A stretch of 64,000 nt of DNA from Lineolata rhizophorae (lineage: Eukaryota > Ascomycota > Dothideomycetes > Lineolatales > Lineolataceae), in assembly GCA_010093515.1 (NCBI GenBank), contig MU001686.1:124001-188000 (forward strand). Reading direction: 5' to 3'. Positions 1-14,173 of this stretch are shown in pieces; the stretch's first letter is position 1, and each line of letters begins with the position of its first letter. Under the pieces are notes generated by a model, which was not told where the DNA came from, made no database searches, and was given only the letters and a program-made list of their open reading frames with translations. Position numbers and translations under genes: made by a program.

Positions 1-227
1 CTGTTCTAAATGCCACAATTAATTTCCTACGAATATAATTGTGAATGATACATAGTTGGTTAATTCTGAGCATATTGTTCAATCTTCATGTTGTGGCTTT
101 CCTGACCGCACGTCGAAGGGCACTGCCAAGACTGCTATCCCCGAACCCCAGCCAAAAAAAGTTCCCCTTCCGATCTCGCTTCGTCCATCCAGTCCTACCG
201 CCAACATCACCATTACCGCTGCCTGAC

Positions 228-977
228 ATGAACGTGCCGGGCATGCCGGGCGCCCTTGGGGGGGCCAAGGCCGGCCTATCGGACCAAGAGCGGCAGATGG
301 TCAAGTTTGTGAGTCGTGCCTTTTCTCGTCCTCGGTTGGGACGCGATTGCCTTTAGTACGGGACATGCGTGATACTAATCGGTAATCATGACATACGCAG
401 ATGGAATCCGCCGTAGAGAGCTGTCCCTTCAAGACAGTGATGTCGGGAGGAGCGGGTTTCGCCCTCGGCGGCGCATTTGGGCTCTTCATGTCAAGTGTAA
501 GCTACATCGGCCTCTCTAACTCACCACCAAAAGTGTCGACGAAGCTCGTCGCATCGCGTCGCATCGCATCATCCCTCACACGCATTCACCCGCTCCCGCA
601 GCCACCGACTGACACAACTCTAGATGCGCTACGACACCCCCCTCACGCCCGCCGGCAACGCCATCTCCCAGCTCCCCATGCGCCAGCAGCTGCGCGAAGG
701 CCTGCGCGACATGGGCCGGTCGTCGCTGCGGTCGGCGCGCAACTTCGGCCTCATCGGCGCCATCTTCTCCGGCACCGAGTGCTGCATCGAGGGCTTCCGT
801 GCCAAGCACGATCTCGCGAACGGGGTCGCGGCGGGTTGCATCACGGGTGGCGCGCTGGCGGTCAGTGGCGGGCCCCAGGCTGTTGGGCTGGGGTGCGTGG
901 GCTTCGCGGCGTTTAGTGCGGCGATCGATTGGTACATGCGATTGCCGGAGGATGAGGTGAGGAAGCCGGTGATATGA
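228..977 (+). CDS. tim22: TIM22 inner-membrane translocase subunit
   Basis: Mitochondrial carrier translocase channel subunit, which inserts multispanning carrier proteins into the inner membrane. Three exons, 228-308, 401-496 and 624-977, all joined in phase 0, give 176 residues, the usual size for this subunit. Introns start GTGAGT and GTAAGC and end GCAG and CTAG. The Tim17/Tim22/Tim23 fold is visible as Gly/Ala-rich membrane segments: residues about 35-59 after the conserved ESCPFK, then a segment around [13 protein letters not shown], then the tail helices around [12 protein letters not shown] and [11 protein letters not shown]. The Gly-zipper-like spacing and paired cysteines fit TIM22 better than TIM23 or TIM17. 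The first ATG of the exon that opens the frame was taken as start. Identification is from family knowledge. Confidence 0.93.
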
Positions 978-1690
978 TGGGAAGCTAGGAGGCATATTGA
1001 TTGGCGTGTTCTGGAGTAGAAGGGTGAAGTGTCCAAGTAGGGCTTTTAGACCTCGCATACCGTGGTTCTGCCTGGTTAATTGTTGGGGTCACATTTGCAT
1101 GGGCTGGCGCTTTTTTTTTTTTTTTTTTTAATCACACAAGCGGATATTTCAACTCTTGGGGTATAAAGGAACGCTCAAGCTATAGGTCAACTTGGCCTTC
1201 CCTTCTTCCACCTCGCCTTTAGTGCTTCTCACTCTAAACATAATTCTACTCTACTCTTATAGCTGCTGAGTGCCGTCGCGGTGACGACTCCCCGCCTGGG
1301 AATTACAGCGTTTCATCTTCAGCATCTCGAAAACGCGGGGAGCAAACGAACCCATATGAGGTTAATCGCTTGGTTTCGCATATCAACTTAGGCCAAGAGG
1401 ATTGCCCTAACACTCAAACACAAACCTGCACGTATCTTTCTAGACTGGAAACATTCGAAGGTCTTCAAGCTTTGGTAGGTTTGTCATTACAAGTCTGAAA
1501 GATGTATCCTTTGCCGTCTACTTAGAACACAAGTTTATCTTTCTCTTTGCGATTTATAGATGCTTCTCAGCATAACGAAAGAGTTATATTATGCTATCAA
1601 AAACAAGTCCGCATTGGTTATATACTTGGTCTATAATGATACTAATGAAGGCATGCAACGACAGTTTCGAATCACATAAGAATTTCAAAC
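978..1690. other. Intergenic, no gene seen
   Basis: Spacer between tim22 and the next plus-strand gene. It contains a run of 19 T at 1111-1129 and no open frame or RNA gene I can support. Confidence 0.6.
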
Positions 1691-2371
1691 ATGTCCCTTC
1701 CACGCCAAGGACCTTCCAGGCCCATCAGCCCCGGGGCTGAGGAAATCAATCTCTGGGCTGCTACCTTCCTCTTGGTTCCCGAGGAGCACCGCGCCACCAC
1801 AGTGTCGGCAGACGGCACGCGCGAGACGACTGCTATTCCCAGCCCAGCTTGCGAGACTTTCTGCATCGGCGACACGACCATCTCACACATGAGCCACCAC
1901 TCTCTAGAAACTCACCTTTTCTTGCACTACAAACCCAACTGCGGTCACCCGGTAGCAACGTGCCGCTGTGATATCACGCGTATTCTGATGTTCAGTGGGC
2001 GCGAGCTTGCTATTTTCGACTGGGGGCAGGCCTTCATCGACAACAAGGACTTAAAACACCCCAAACTGTATAAGGACATGGTGTCGAAGAATGCAATCAA
2101 TGGGTACGACGTTAAGGATATGGCGCCGGATTTGGAAGCCTTCCTGCGTTGGCTCGCCAGCGAACGCAAGCGGGGCGAGTATGAGATGTGGGAAGCCCAG
2201 ATGTTTTCAGAGTCTGACAAGACGGAAGCGGAGAAGTCAATGCTGTTTGTGCCCGTGTGGGAGATCAAGGAAAGCAGCATTGAAGAGATCTGGGGCCCGG
2301 AACGGATGGCGGAGATGGAGAAGCGGTTCGAGAATGAAGAGTGGGTCGACCCGAGGCTTTGGTTAGATTAA
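1691..2371 (+). CDS. Hypothetical protein, 226 aa
   Basis: Single-exon frame from an ATG at 1691 to a TAA, 226 residues. I do not recognise the family. The N-terminal 70 residues are Thr/Ser/Pro-rich. Residues about 85-100 carry a His/Cys-rich patch (CGHPVATCRCD) that could hold a metal. The C-terminal half is charged and helical (EAFLRWLASERKRGEYEMWEAQ, then repeated acidic-aromatic stretches ending EEWVDPRLWLD). There is no signal peptide or membrane span. Amphipathic helices and Trp-rich acidic segments look like real coding sequence rather than chance. No functional context comes from its neighbours. An unseen upstream exon is possible. Confidence 0.55.
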   Translation: MSLPRQGPSRPISPGAEEINLWAATFLLVPEEHRATTVSADGTRETTAIPSPACETFCIGDTTISHMSHHSLETHLFLHYKPNCGHPVATCRCDITRILMFSGRELAIFDWGQAFIDNKDLKHPKLYKDMVSKNAINGYDVKDMAPDLEAFLRWLASERKRGEYEMWEAQMFSESDKTEAEKSMLFVPVWEIKESSIEEIWGPERMAEMEKRFENEEWVDPRLWLD

Positions 2372-2923
2372 ATGGTGGGACTAGACGTTGAAGGGTTTAC
2401 CAGGGCGTGCAGAACTTGCATGGGATCAAGGCTCTAGGCGCCTGATTTCGAAGATTGTTCCTGCCGATGCAACTACACTAGCACAGACTTCTGGATATGG
2501 GATCACACGTAGAAAGTTGAAAGTGGCATGCGGGAGCTATGGCCTGAACCACTACGGAGATGATATCAAGCATACTTGTCAATATTCGTAAGGTTTATTC
2601 AGCCTTCACTCGACCTACGTCTTAGTGATGTTGTTCCAAGCCTAAGCAGTAGTTACTCATCTCCCCCATGCGAGATGTTAAAAAGTGTTAGTCCGTGTAG
2701 CAACGCAGTTGTTATGTTATAATTTGAAAATAATGCAGTAGATCGCCTTCACTGCCCGTGTCCCCGTCCGTATGGGTATTAATTTCAAAATGTAAAAGGC
2801 TCAAACCAATAGCTGTACTCCGGCCACTTACTCAATAAATTTGTCGACTTCTAGTCGGTGATGCAAAGGACAGAAGATTACAACATCCCAAATGCAAAAA
2901 GGACCTTCAGATTCATATTAGCC
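2372..2923. other. Intergenic, no gene seen
   Basis: Tail-to-tail spacer between the hypothetical gene ending at 2371 and the minus-strand gene ending near 2924. A short open frame at 2388-2591 has no recognisable features. Confidence 0.5.
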
Positions 2924-3518
2924 TTAGCCATACTAATGTATTATATCAACATTCAAGGCATTGAGGGACGAAACTCACGGCGCCAAATGCATCATCCAAC
3001 TTGTCTCTAATAGTCCTCTTTGGTCTCTGCGGCCGTTGTTCCACCTCAGGTTTGATATCCTCCGTGGTCTGCGATTCTAAATCGGCCGGCTTTTCAGTCG
3101 ATTTGTTGCTCGTTTGACTGGTTGACCCGGCCGCGCCACCGACATCCCGAGCTTTCCGTTCGGCCTGAACATTATTTCCTTCCATTTCTATATGAGCGTC
3201 ATTTGTTAGCAATAGGCGTTCTTCTTATCATTTATTTGAGTTTTAACTGTCGTGATCGAGAATAGGTTCTTTCGTACTGTCGACTTGATTTCGAGGTTCG
3301 AGTCTCCTTTTCGCGCCTAAAGTATGTCAGTTAACGTTCTGCTCCTTCCTAATCAACGCCGGACCGTTCAAGTGATTCTTACCGCGCAAATTAGCGTCGT
3401 TGGAATACGGCCTTTTTTGAACGAAACGCGGCAAAAATTCGCGAGTTGAACATCGGGCTGCTGGGATGCCTCCTAGGGAGCACTGAGCGGCAGAGCGCGC
3501 AAGAGAAATATGATTCAT
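2924..3518 (-). CDS. Small probable mitochondrial protein
   Basis: Proposed spliced gene: exons 3383-3518, 3278-3316, 2979-3187 and a terminal 2924-2932. The phases agree throughout (1, 1, 0) and give 130 residues. The first exon encodes an Arg/Ser/Ala-rich presequence with a classical cleavage context (RFVQKRPYSNDANLR), suggesting import into mitochondria. The body is hydrophilic and Lys/Glu/Thr/Gln-rich, ending KRTIRDKLDDAFGA. Donors are GTAAGA, GTACGA and GTGAGT, and acceptors TTTAG, ATAG and ATTAG. If the last, 46-nt, intron is not removed, translation runs on about ten codons to a stop at 2946. The family is not recognised. Confidence is limited by the tiny second and fourth exons. Confidence 0.42.
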
Positions 3519-4447
3519 TGATATCTGGGAATGATGGGCGACTCCGATAACCAATACTTATGTATCCTGGGTTGCTTAAGGCCATCGCAGTAGAGCAGAA
3601 ACAGCAAATTGCCTGAGTTAGTCTCCTAGGTGAGTGGGGGCGAAAATCACCGTCTCACTCTGTGGAGCCGAGAGTTATCATGGAAGTGCCGGGGCTGTTC
3701 TGCTAGATGACATTGACCGGTCCGGGACGTTCGCTAGGTCTGACATATGATTCGTACCTTTTCAGACCATTGGAGGCATCCATCTCTTACTACGTATGGC
3801 AATTCTAGTCTTCACACGAGAAACGCTATGGATAGTGCAAGACCTTTCCTATATGTTGATTGGTGGTATGGACAACCACGCCCTCTCTCGCTCTACTACG
3901 TGCCACTCGCTACCTATTGCGCGCTGGCCCTCGAATATGAACTTGGAAACCTTGGACAATCCGTAACCCCCCTAAAACCGCGCATCCGCGCGCTGTCAGC
4001 GTGGGAGCGACTTTTCGAATATTCCATGCTGTGCCTTGTGCATGCTGCATGCTCTGCTTTTACCCTTTGCTATCTAGTCTTTCCTCTACTACACTAGTTG
4101 CGCTGTCCCCACTTACCTAAAGGGTCCGCCTAAGGTCAAGGGAGGCCGGAAGGGGTGAGCCTCGAGCAGGCGAAGCGAATATCCAATAAGAATACGATAT
4201 TTCCGCGCTATTTATCGGAAACAACCCGCCACACTCGACTACGACAAAAGCTCCCCTATCTAAAGCCTAGGAACGGCGAACAAAAAGGCCCCTTACGAGC
4301 GGTTCGACGTTGATTAAGAGATCTGCTTCCCGGGTGAAAACCCTAATTCTATAAATACAAGTGAATCCCAGAGTAGTACAATTAACATTGCTTTGCCACC
4401 ACTCAAATACAAGCAACACCAACAACCTCACCCATCTAACACTTCAC
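3519..4447. other. Intergenic, weak open frame only
   Basis: Spacer between two minus-strand genes, so it should hold the promoter of the gene starting at 3518. A plus-strand frame at 3747-4097 (116 codons) lacks any domain, signal or compositional support, so it is not called. Confidence 0.45.
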
Positions 4448-6835
4448 TCACTCCCTTTCCATCTCCTTCCCCTCCAAAACCTCATTCCACACCGTTCTCG
4501 CCCTCTCAACCGCCTCCCTCGCCCTCCTCAATTCTTCCCTCGCCGCATCATCCCACGGCGGACCCCCCTCCACCTTTACAACTCTCGCCACCCTCTCCTC
4601 CGCGTCCTTAATAGCTCTCCTTCCCTCCTCCCTAACTTCTTCCCCCCACCTCTCCCTCGCCCCCTCCCACACCCTCTGCATCCTCCTCAAACTCCACGTC
4701 AACCCCAACGCGCCTACTGCCCCAGCTTCCAGCAGCGACACTCCCGGCGCAAGCGAGATATACATGAGCGCCGAGAGCGCAGCCGTCAGGCCGCTCGTGG
4801 ACAGCGTCTCGAGCACAAGGCGCTGGGCGAGGGCCTGCAGGGGCGGAATCGAGGAGGCGGATAGATGGGAGCGGGCGAGCGGGATTTGCAGAGGCCAGGG
4901 CCGGGTCTGCGGGAGCAAGGGTCGGCCGTCTGCGTCGTCGGGCGCGGACATGACGGCGCTGAGCGGGATCCTGGTGGATGGGTCGGACGGGTTGTGGAAA
5001 TATTCCTGCTGGTTGATTGAGTAGAGGCGGTACTGTTGCTCCCGCTGGAGAATAGCCTCCCGCTCCGTCAGCGGCCGCGACTGTTCCTCCCGTGTCGGCA
5101 TCTGTGCTTGCCCCTGCTGCTGCTGCCCCTGCTGCTGCTGCGGTTGTTCTTCCTGCGACTTTGGCGCCGGCTTGTCCACGCCCGGGATGTCAACGTTAAA
5201 TGCCAACGCCGCAACCCGATACGCCTCCGGCTTGAAAAACCCCGCCTCTTGCATGCGTCCCGCAATGAACACAACGTCTTTTTCCGCGTCCACGAGCCAC
5301 CTCCTCTCCAGCACGTCTTCACAAACCATAGCCACGTCGTCGGCGCGCCAAAAGAGCTTCCACCACGCCAGCTTGCGCCAATGGCTTCCCGCAAACGCCA
5401 AGTCGAGCTTGTCTCTCAGCTCCGTGTGCGCCGACTCGGCCCAACCGGCCAAATCAGATAGGATCGACTGCTGCTTCTCTTTCGCAATGGCGGGCGTGTT
5501 CATCATCTGCGCGAGTCGCTTTTCTTCAGCTTCGACGCTGGCCTCGGCGTCGCGCAGGATGGCGGTGATGAGGTCTTCGAGCGGCGGCTTGAGTCCCGAG
5601 CGCGGCGACAGCGTCCCGGACTGCTCGAGCCACTCAGACAGAGCGGGAAGGCCGCTGCGGAGCCAGTTTTCTTCGTAGATAGTTGCGTTCGATACGGATT
5701 CCCTGAAGGCTGCGAGGCCCTTCTCGGCTGCATCCAGGTCGACTGTGGCTATGGAGCTAGCCGATAACTGCTCTCCATCCTGTGAAGCTTTTCCTGGCCT
5801 GGTGGATAGAACGACGGCCGGCTTGACCATACCAGGCGGCAACAGCTTCTCCGCCTCCCTATCCATGAACCGGCCGTACGCCACCGCGCCTTCCATGCCT
5901 TTGCCTAGCACAATAGCCCTATGCACCGGGTGATTAACTGGCATCGAGCTGCCCTTAGTCAGAACAAAAGGCTCCAAGACAGTGTCTTTCGCGCTGCTCG
6001 ACGCCGCCCTACCGCGCGCGTCGACGCCCACGTTCGCCACGACGAGCTCGATGTTGTGCTTCCGCAGGATGCGCGACCGGACGGGCGTCCAGTACTGCAT
6101 GGCGCTGGACGCGCCCAGGACGGGCTCTTCGCCGTATCTGAGCAAATCGGGAGTCAAAGGTCAGCCAGACATATCCTCACAACTCCTCGCGCGTGCCCGC
6201 TTCCCCGGCGGAAAAGGCAAAAGAAAGCGCCAACCCTACCTCATCACCACGCCCCTCTCCCCATCCCCATCTCCATCCACATCCACATCCCTCGCCCCCG
6301 TCCCCACCACCTCCTCCTCCCACGCCCCCCTTTCCTCCAACGCATCCACGCAAAGCAGCCTCGCCAACCTCCTCGCGTCCCTCACCCGCTCCACGCCTCC
6401 CCCCAACCCCAAAACCCCCACCCTGACGACCCCCCTCCGCGGCTCCTCCAGCCCCCGCAGCGCCAGCCCCAGCACCCCGCTATCCGGCGCCGCGCCGCGC
6501 GGCCCGCGGCGCAGGCCCTCCAGCGCCGCGTACAGCGCCGCGTACCGCGGCGGCACCGGCACGCGCGGCGCGCCGACCGCGGTGCGCGACGCCACCGAGG
6601 AGGCGCGGCGGCTCGCGGGGCGGCGCGCGGCGGCGGGCCCGCCCGAGCTATCGCGGGGCGGCGGTGTTGGCGCTAGGCGCGATGCCGGGGCGGCTGGGAA
6701 GGAGGAGATGCTGCGCGGCGGCCGCGCGACGCGCCAGGCGGCGCATGACGGGCAGAAGAAGAGGCGGCGGTAAGGTGTCCGTATGCGGGGTGCGAGCGGG
6801 CGTATTCGCGGCGACGGGGCAACGCGTGGAGGCAT
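4448..6835 (-). CDS. Mmc1-like mitochondrial protein
   Basis: Two exons, 6240-6835 and 4448-6137 (intron GTAGGG...CTCAG, phase 2), give 761 residues. The N-terminus is Arg/Ser/Pro-rich without acids (FFCPSCAAW, SISSFPAAP), a mitochondrial presequence. Next comes a region with a Gly-rich turn (VRVGVLGLGGG) followed by ARRLARLL, then a Trp/Phe-rich middle (HWRKLAWWKLFWRADDVAMVCEDVL), a Gln-rich linker and a C-terminal hydrophobic hairpin near residues 660-715 followed by charged helices. This order matches the fungus-specific Mmc1 family, described as dynamin-related and linked to the MICOS cristae organiser. That assignment is from memory of the family, and the GTPase-like motifs are too degenerate for me to read. 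The exon 1 border is supported by phase and by the continuing RYGEEPVLGASS segment. Confidence 0.72.
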
Positions 6836-7615
6836 TGGGGCCCGTTTGGGGGAGGGCGATTGAATGGGAGGAAAATGTTACGGAGGGTTTTGGTTGGATC
6901 GGCCGGGATGGGTGGACGGCTCGGCGTCGCTCTCTGGAGGTCTTGGCGGGCCCATGCTAGGAGCTTGGCCTGAGCTCCGGACGCGAGCTTCGCCCAACCG
7001 TGACGTCCTAGAAGTAGCTGGATTTCTATCTCGCATTTTCTCACTGAACTAGCAAGTCTTAGGACGTGCTCAATGCCAGTACCAATCGATTCGTCCAATT
7101 TTTCGTTTCATTCAATTACCTCGTGCGAAGCTTCCGTCAAGTTGATCAGGCAGGCAGGAGCAGTAGTCACAATACCCAGTATGTCCATATGCAGGGGGAT
7201 CCCCCCAATCCCTTTGCTCCCAGGGTCACACTTGTCCAGCCGATCACTCCCTCCCTCCCTCCCTTCTACCATTGAAAATAAGCAGAAGCAATGGAAGCGC
7301 CTCTATGTTGAGCCAAGACATGGGCCTGTCGCCGCCGCCAACTTTCATTTTACCCCGACACAGCCAGCCAGCCAGCCAGCCAACGAGCACGATACCAAAC
7401 TGTCGCCCACCCAAGCAGGAGTAGTCATGCCCCGAAGAGACCTAACAGAACAATGAGCCATTGCTTCGTAGTGGCCTGACACCGCCCTCCTCGAGGTTTA
7501 ACTACAAGAAGAAAAAAAGCCCACCACAACGCAGAGAGACAAGCTACCGAGAACCACAGGGTATTTCTCAAACACCTCGACCATTTCCTCCGGTAGTGTG
7601 GTTGTCACCTCATTC
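6836..7615. other. Intergenic between two minus genes
   Basis: Contains the promoter of the Mmc1-like gene and the 3' UTR of calcineurin A. Overlapping short frames here are low-complexity Pro/Ser and are not called. A CAGC tetranucleotide run lies inside. Confidence 0.55.
7361..7382. repeat. CAGC microsatellite
   Basis: Five and a half uninterrupted copies of CAGC directly visible in the sequence. Confidence 0.9.
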
Positions 7616-9904
<2,289 letters not shown>

Positions 9905-11589
9905 GGTGCGCGACGCCCTGGAAGGAGGGAGCAGCCGAGCCGCAGAGGGGAAGAGAGCTCGTGCGATGGGGGAGACGAGGCGGCGCGAAAGGCCGTCGCT
10001 GATGGCTTGTCGCTTGCGGCCGGGCGTCGTTTCTTCGTGCGGGCTGGGAGCTGGCTGTCGTGGGTCGTCTGAGTTGGGGCGGGAGCTGAAAGGAGAGGCC
10101 GGGGTTTGGATGAGAGCCGTTGCGCGGAGGGCAGAGGGCGGGCGGCGAACGGCGGGGCGGCGGCGGGACGGCACGACCTGGGCGGATGACGGAGCCAAGA
10201 ATTTTGCGAGGGGAGGGAAAACCCCTGGAGCACAGCTTCGGCCGGTCGCACGCGACAGACGGTCAACGATGAAGTGGAAGGGATGATACACCGAGCGAGG
10301 ACTGGAAGGGATGGCGATAGCGATGCCTGGGATGGGGACAAGGGGGCCAAAAGGGTGCGGTCTGGCCGTCAGACGGGCGGATACGGGGGAGCTGGCACTG
10401 TGTAGGAGGGCGGGCGGGCGGTTTGGAGCACTTCAGGATAGGGCTGGGCCTGCAGCGGCGTGGGCTTCGACGGAGGCGGCCTTTTGTTGCGAGCGCGAAC
10501 AATCGCTACAAGGTTAGGCAGATTGAGGTTCTGGGAATGTGTCTTGCGGGCAAGAATGAATTGGAGCACACGATAGCCGGCGGATAGGGCTGAGGGCGGG
10601 TGCCGTGGCGAGGCGGCACTGGGAGGCGGCGAGGGAGTGAAGCGACAGCGGTGCGGCTCCCAGGCGCCAGGCGGGGCGACCGCGGCCGTGATTCTGGCCC
10701 CTCGGCCAGGCCCGGAAACGCAACTTATGTCATCGTGCTGCATAGCAGCCTGAGGATGCCTTGTACGAAGTCTCTGCCTGGCCCAACTCACCAATACATA
10801 CTCCGTACATACATCACATGTACCTACAACACAAAGAGCGGGGCACAACACGTACAAGAAGCGCCTGGAGCTTGTCGCCGACCGCCTCCGGGGCCAGCCG
10901 CTTCTCACGTGCCCGGCTCAAGTGGCAGCCTGGCGGTCAAGGGCAGGCACGGGCGCGACCGCTCCCACCGCAAGTCGCTCTGGGAAGAAGGGAAGGATGG
11001 GGATTGCCCCGCAAGGCAAGCGAAATGGGTGACTCACCAGCCTTGCCCACTCGTGGCTGCCTGCTCGCACGTCACGTGATGCCCGGTCAGAGCCCGCGTT
11101 CCGCGGCCCCAGGGGTATAAATATCTGCCTCCGCCCCCCCCGCCAACCCTCCTTCTTTTTCTTCTCCATCCAAGTGCACGGGCATTACGCGTATCAGTGA
11201 GGATTCGTCCGAGATCGCGTTTTTGCTAGTTGAAAACTGCCTAGTTTGACCGCTCCTGTTGGCCTTCGGGTCGGCAGGGAATTTTTGCCATCCAAAGGAC
11301 TCGCGTTCTTTTCATCGCTGGTTCCCGCCTCGCTGCGGGTCCGTGAGGAAGAGAGGGTGTCCATGCGTAGCCGCGTTTGGTGTCGTCAGCCACGGACGTG
11401 AAGTAGATCGCTCGGACCTGCAAGAAAGCTATTGGGAGTTGCAATATATCTAAGATTCAGCACCTGGGCATACTTTCCTAGAACTAGCGTGCTGTTGATC
11501 CTCGCCTGTTCATAAATCCGGAGCCTGGTGTTGCAGAAGCAGAGCCTCATCTCCCAACGCCACCCGTGCCTACCACCCGCCCACCCGCC
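9905..11589. other. Divergent promoter region
   Basis: Shared upstream region of calcineurin A (minus) and the MAT2B-like reductase (plus). GC-rich with overlapping long frames in several registers, which is compositional. A TATA box serving the plus gene lies at 11116. No separate gene is supported. Confidence 0.5.
11116..11123 (+). promoter_or_regulatory. TATA box TATAAATA
   Basis: A perfect TATAAATA in GC-rich surroundings followed by a pyrimidine-rich tract, 467 nt upstream of the reductase ATG. If used, the transcript has a leader of roughly 400 nt, possibly with a leader intron. Confidence 0.45.
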
Positions 11590-12867
11590 ATGACCAAAAC
11601 CGCCCTCATCACCGGCGGTACGCACACCTTAATGTTCCCTCTGCGGATCTCGCGCTGAAAAAACTTACTTAGGCACCGGACTGCTCGGCCGCGAGGTCGT
11701 CGCCGCCTTCCAACGCGCGGGGTGGAAGACGGTGGCCACCGGCCTATCGCGCGCGAAGCCGCCCGCCATCGTCAGGCTCGATCTGCTGCGCAAAGAGGAC
11801 ATCGAACGCGTGCTTGCCGACGTGAAGTGAGCCATCCTTGACAGCTACAATGCCAGACATCTAGACGCGGCCGGACTGACGCAAGCCCTTTTCCCGCGTG
11901 CCTAAAAAGGCCCGACGTCGTCGTCCACTGTGAGTCCAACACCGCCGCGCCCCCTACTCCCGCACGTATAACATCCTACTACCTACTACCTACCCAACAT
12001 ACATCTCGCCCATCTCCACGCCATTCCACACACCTCATACTTACCCACTCCGCTCCCCTCCGCCCCGCAGGCGCCGCGAACCGCTCGCCCGACTCGTGCG
12101 CCGCCGACCCCGCCGCCGCCACCGCCCTCAACACCACCTCGGCCGCGCACCTCGCCGCCCTGACCTCCTCCCAGCCCGCCTTCCTGCTCCACATCTCGAC
12201 CGACTACGTCTTCTCGGGCCGACGGGGCGAGGCGCCCTACGGCGCCACGGCGGCGCCCTCCCCGCCCAACGCCTACGGCCGCACCAAGGCCGCGGCCGAG
12301 GCCGCCGTGCTGCAGGCGGCCGCGCCCGGCACCGCCGCCGTGCTGCGCGTGCCGGTGCTGTACGGGCGGACGGACGAGGGCGGCAGGGGCGAGAGCGCGG
12401 TGGGCGCGCTGGTGGACGCGGTGTGGCGGGCGCAGGACGGCGTGCGGACGGGCGCCGGCCGCGTCAGGGTCGATCACTACGCCCAGCGGTATCCGACGTG
12501 CACCGAGGACGTGGCCAGGGTGTGCGTCGACGTGTGCGACATGTATCGCTCCGCGCTGCGAGGCGGGGACGGGCGGGCCGGGGCGCGGAAGGAGAGCGCG
12601 GACGAGCTGCCGCGCATCCTGCATTTCTCGGCTGAGGATCGGATGACCAAGTTCGAGATGTGCGTCGTGTTTGCGGACATTTTGGGCTTGCCGACGGATG
12701 GGCTGGAGGCGTATGTGCCGAGCGAGGAGGAGCTGAGGAACGATAAGGTGGTTAGGCCGTATGATTGCCATTTGGACACGGCGGTGTTGAGGGAGTTGGG
12801 GATTGGGCTTCAGACGGTGGATTTTGTGGCTTGGTGGCGGAGGGAGCTAAGGGCTTTTCGAAGGTGA
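11590..12867 (+). CDS. MAT2B/RmlD-like NAD(P) reductase
   Basis: Short-chain-type Rossmann protein of the RmlD/MAT2B branch (dTDP-4-dehydrorhamnose reductase fold; the animal relative is the regulatory beta subunit of methionine adenosyltransferase). Four exons: 11590-11617, 11673-11826, 11910-11929 and 12071-12867, with consistent phases, give 332 residues. The nucleotide-binding turn TGGTGLLG (residues 8-15) is created only after the first splice. The catalytic Tyr-Lys pair appears as YGRTK after the SPPN segment, and STDYVFSG is the typical RmlD strand. The third exon is just 20 nt (encoding PDVVVH). Whether it acts as an enzyme or a MAT regulator cannot be told from sequence. Confidence 0.85.
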
Positions 12868-14173
12868 ATGGGGCCTTCTGAGTAGCTATTGCAACAACGC
12901 AGGCACGTATGTAGGTTCGCACGAGACGGGCGATAGCTTGAGCTGATGGCTCGTTTTACGTGCGCGAATTTACTAGAAGCAAAGGACTACATATGGAGCA
13001 CTGGTGAGCTATACGTAAGTGTTTGCTCGCCTCCTGCGTCCAGCCGGAAAGTGGGTACATATATACGTAGTATGTGGTACGATTGCCCAAAAGCTCAAGA
13101 GCAAAGCAAGCAAGCCATCTCTGCTCCCATGGCTGGTAGTGGGTCTCTTCTGGCCGTTTGATGTCGCACGCAGAGTGCCATCAATTGCAACCGTGACCAG
13201 CACACCGTAAGTCCTGAAATTTTCTCCCATCGGCGGAAATGCCTGCATTGGAAGTCGTCGATGGCTCGCGTCAGGGGGGAACTGGATCTGCCTAGGGTCG
13301 CCGAGATGTCCGGCTGTGACAGAAATATTTGCGGAGGAGCAAGGGGGAGGCCCACAGGACGGATCTACATACCCAGGCCAATCCCTGCTAGTCAATATGG
13401 TTCTCAGGAATTTTCCTTTTCTTCTCCTCTTTGAATTGTCGGAGATTCTGTACACGGTGCTTACTTGCGTGCGCATTAGCATCGGAGAGAACAAAGGAGT
13501 TCATATAAGGGCTTAATATCCGCAATGTCCAAACTGAGCCTAAAATTAGAGAGTGGCATTCAAAGCCGAGGAAACAAGTCGGTCCCGGATCGCCGAACCA
13601 GACAGCTCAGTCGAGTCATATTGTTAGGTGAAGTCATCACGAGACAACCTGGCAGAGATTTTGATTCAATGTTTTTAAATTTGATTCTATGCGGCTTAAT
13701 GGACCACATGAGATAGGACTCAAGCCCATCCCCAAAATGATTGCCATGCGATATTGCAGCGAGGCGACGAAGAAAAACAGCCAAACCCTAAGAACACCCG
13801 TCCCAGCCAAGTGCGAGCGGGGACCATGCAAGAAAGTAAGGAAAGTATATGCAACGAAGAAATGAAAACGAACCCTTCCCCACTCCCAAGAAATGCAACC
13901 CGTGAAACCATAACCCAAACGTGACCCGAGTCATCCGCCTGTAATGCCCAAGTGGTTTTTGTTTTCTCCTAGATGGCCCCAATATCCATACCGTCGTAGT
14001 ATGTACATGACGCTTTCCACCGCGCTGGGGTATCAAAGAAAAGAGGACGCCGCAACCACACACCGCCACGCAGCAAGAAAGTCCCAAGCCCACGACCGCA
14101 GGTATCGCGCCACCAGCCCGAACCAGCCGAACCAGCAGGCACGCACCCGGAGCCCGAAACACTCGGAACGATC
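12868..14173. other. Intergenic, convergent gene ends
   Basis: 3' flanks of the reductase (plus) and the LPMO (minus). Several frames of 60-160 codons occur but none has recognisable features. Nothing is called. Confidence 0.5.

Noticed and set aside
3292-3306. GGTTCGAGTC, like a tRNA B box
   Set aside because: No A box or acceptor stem at the right distance; it falls in the proposed small exon of the mitochondrial protein gene.
3747-4097. 116-codon plus-strand frame
   Set aside because: No signal, domain or splice partner; lies in the promoter region of a minus-strand gene.
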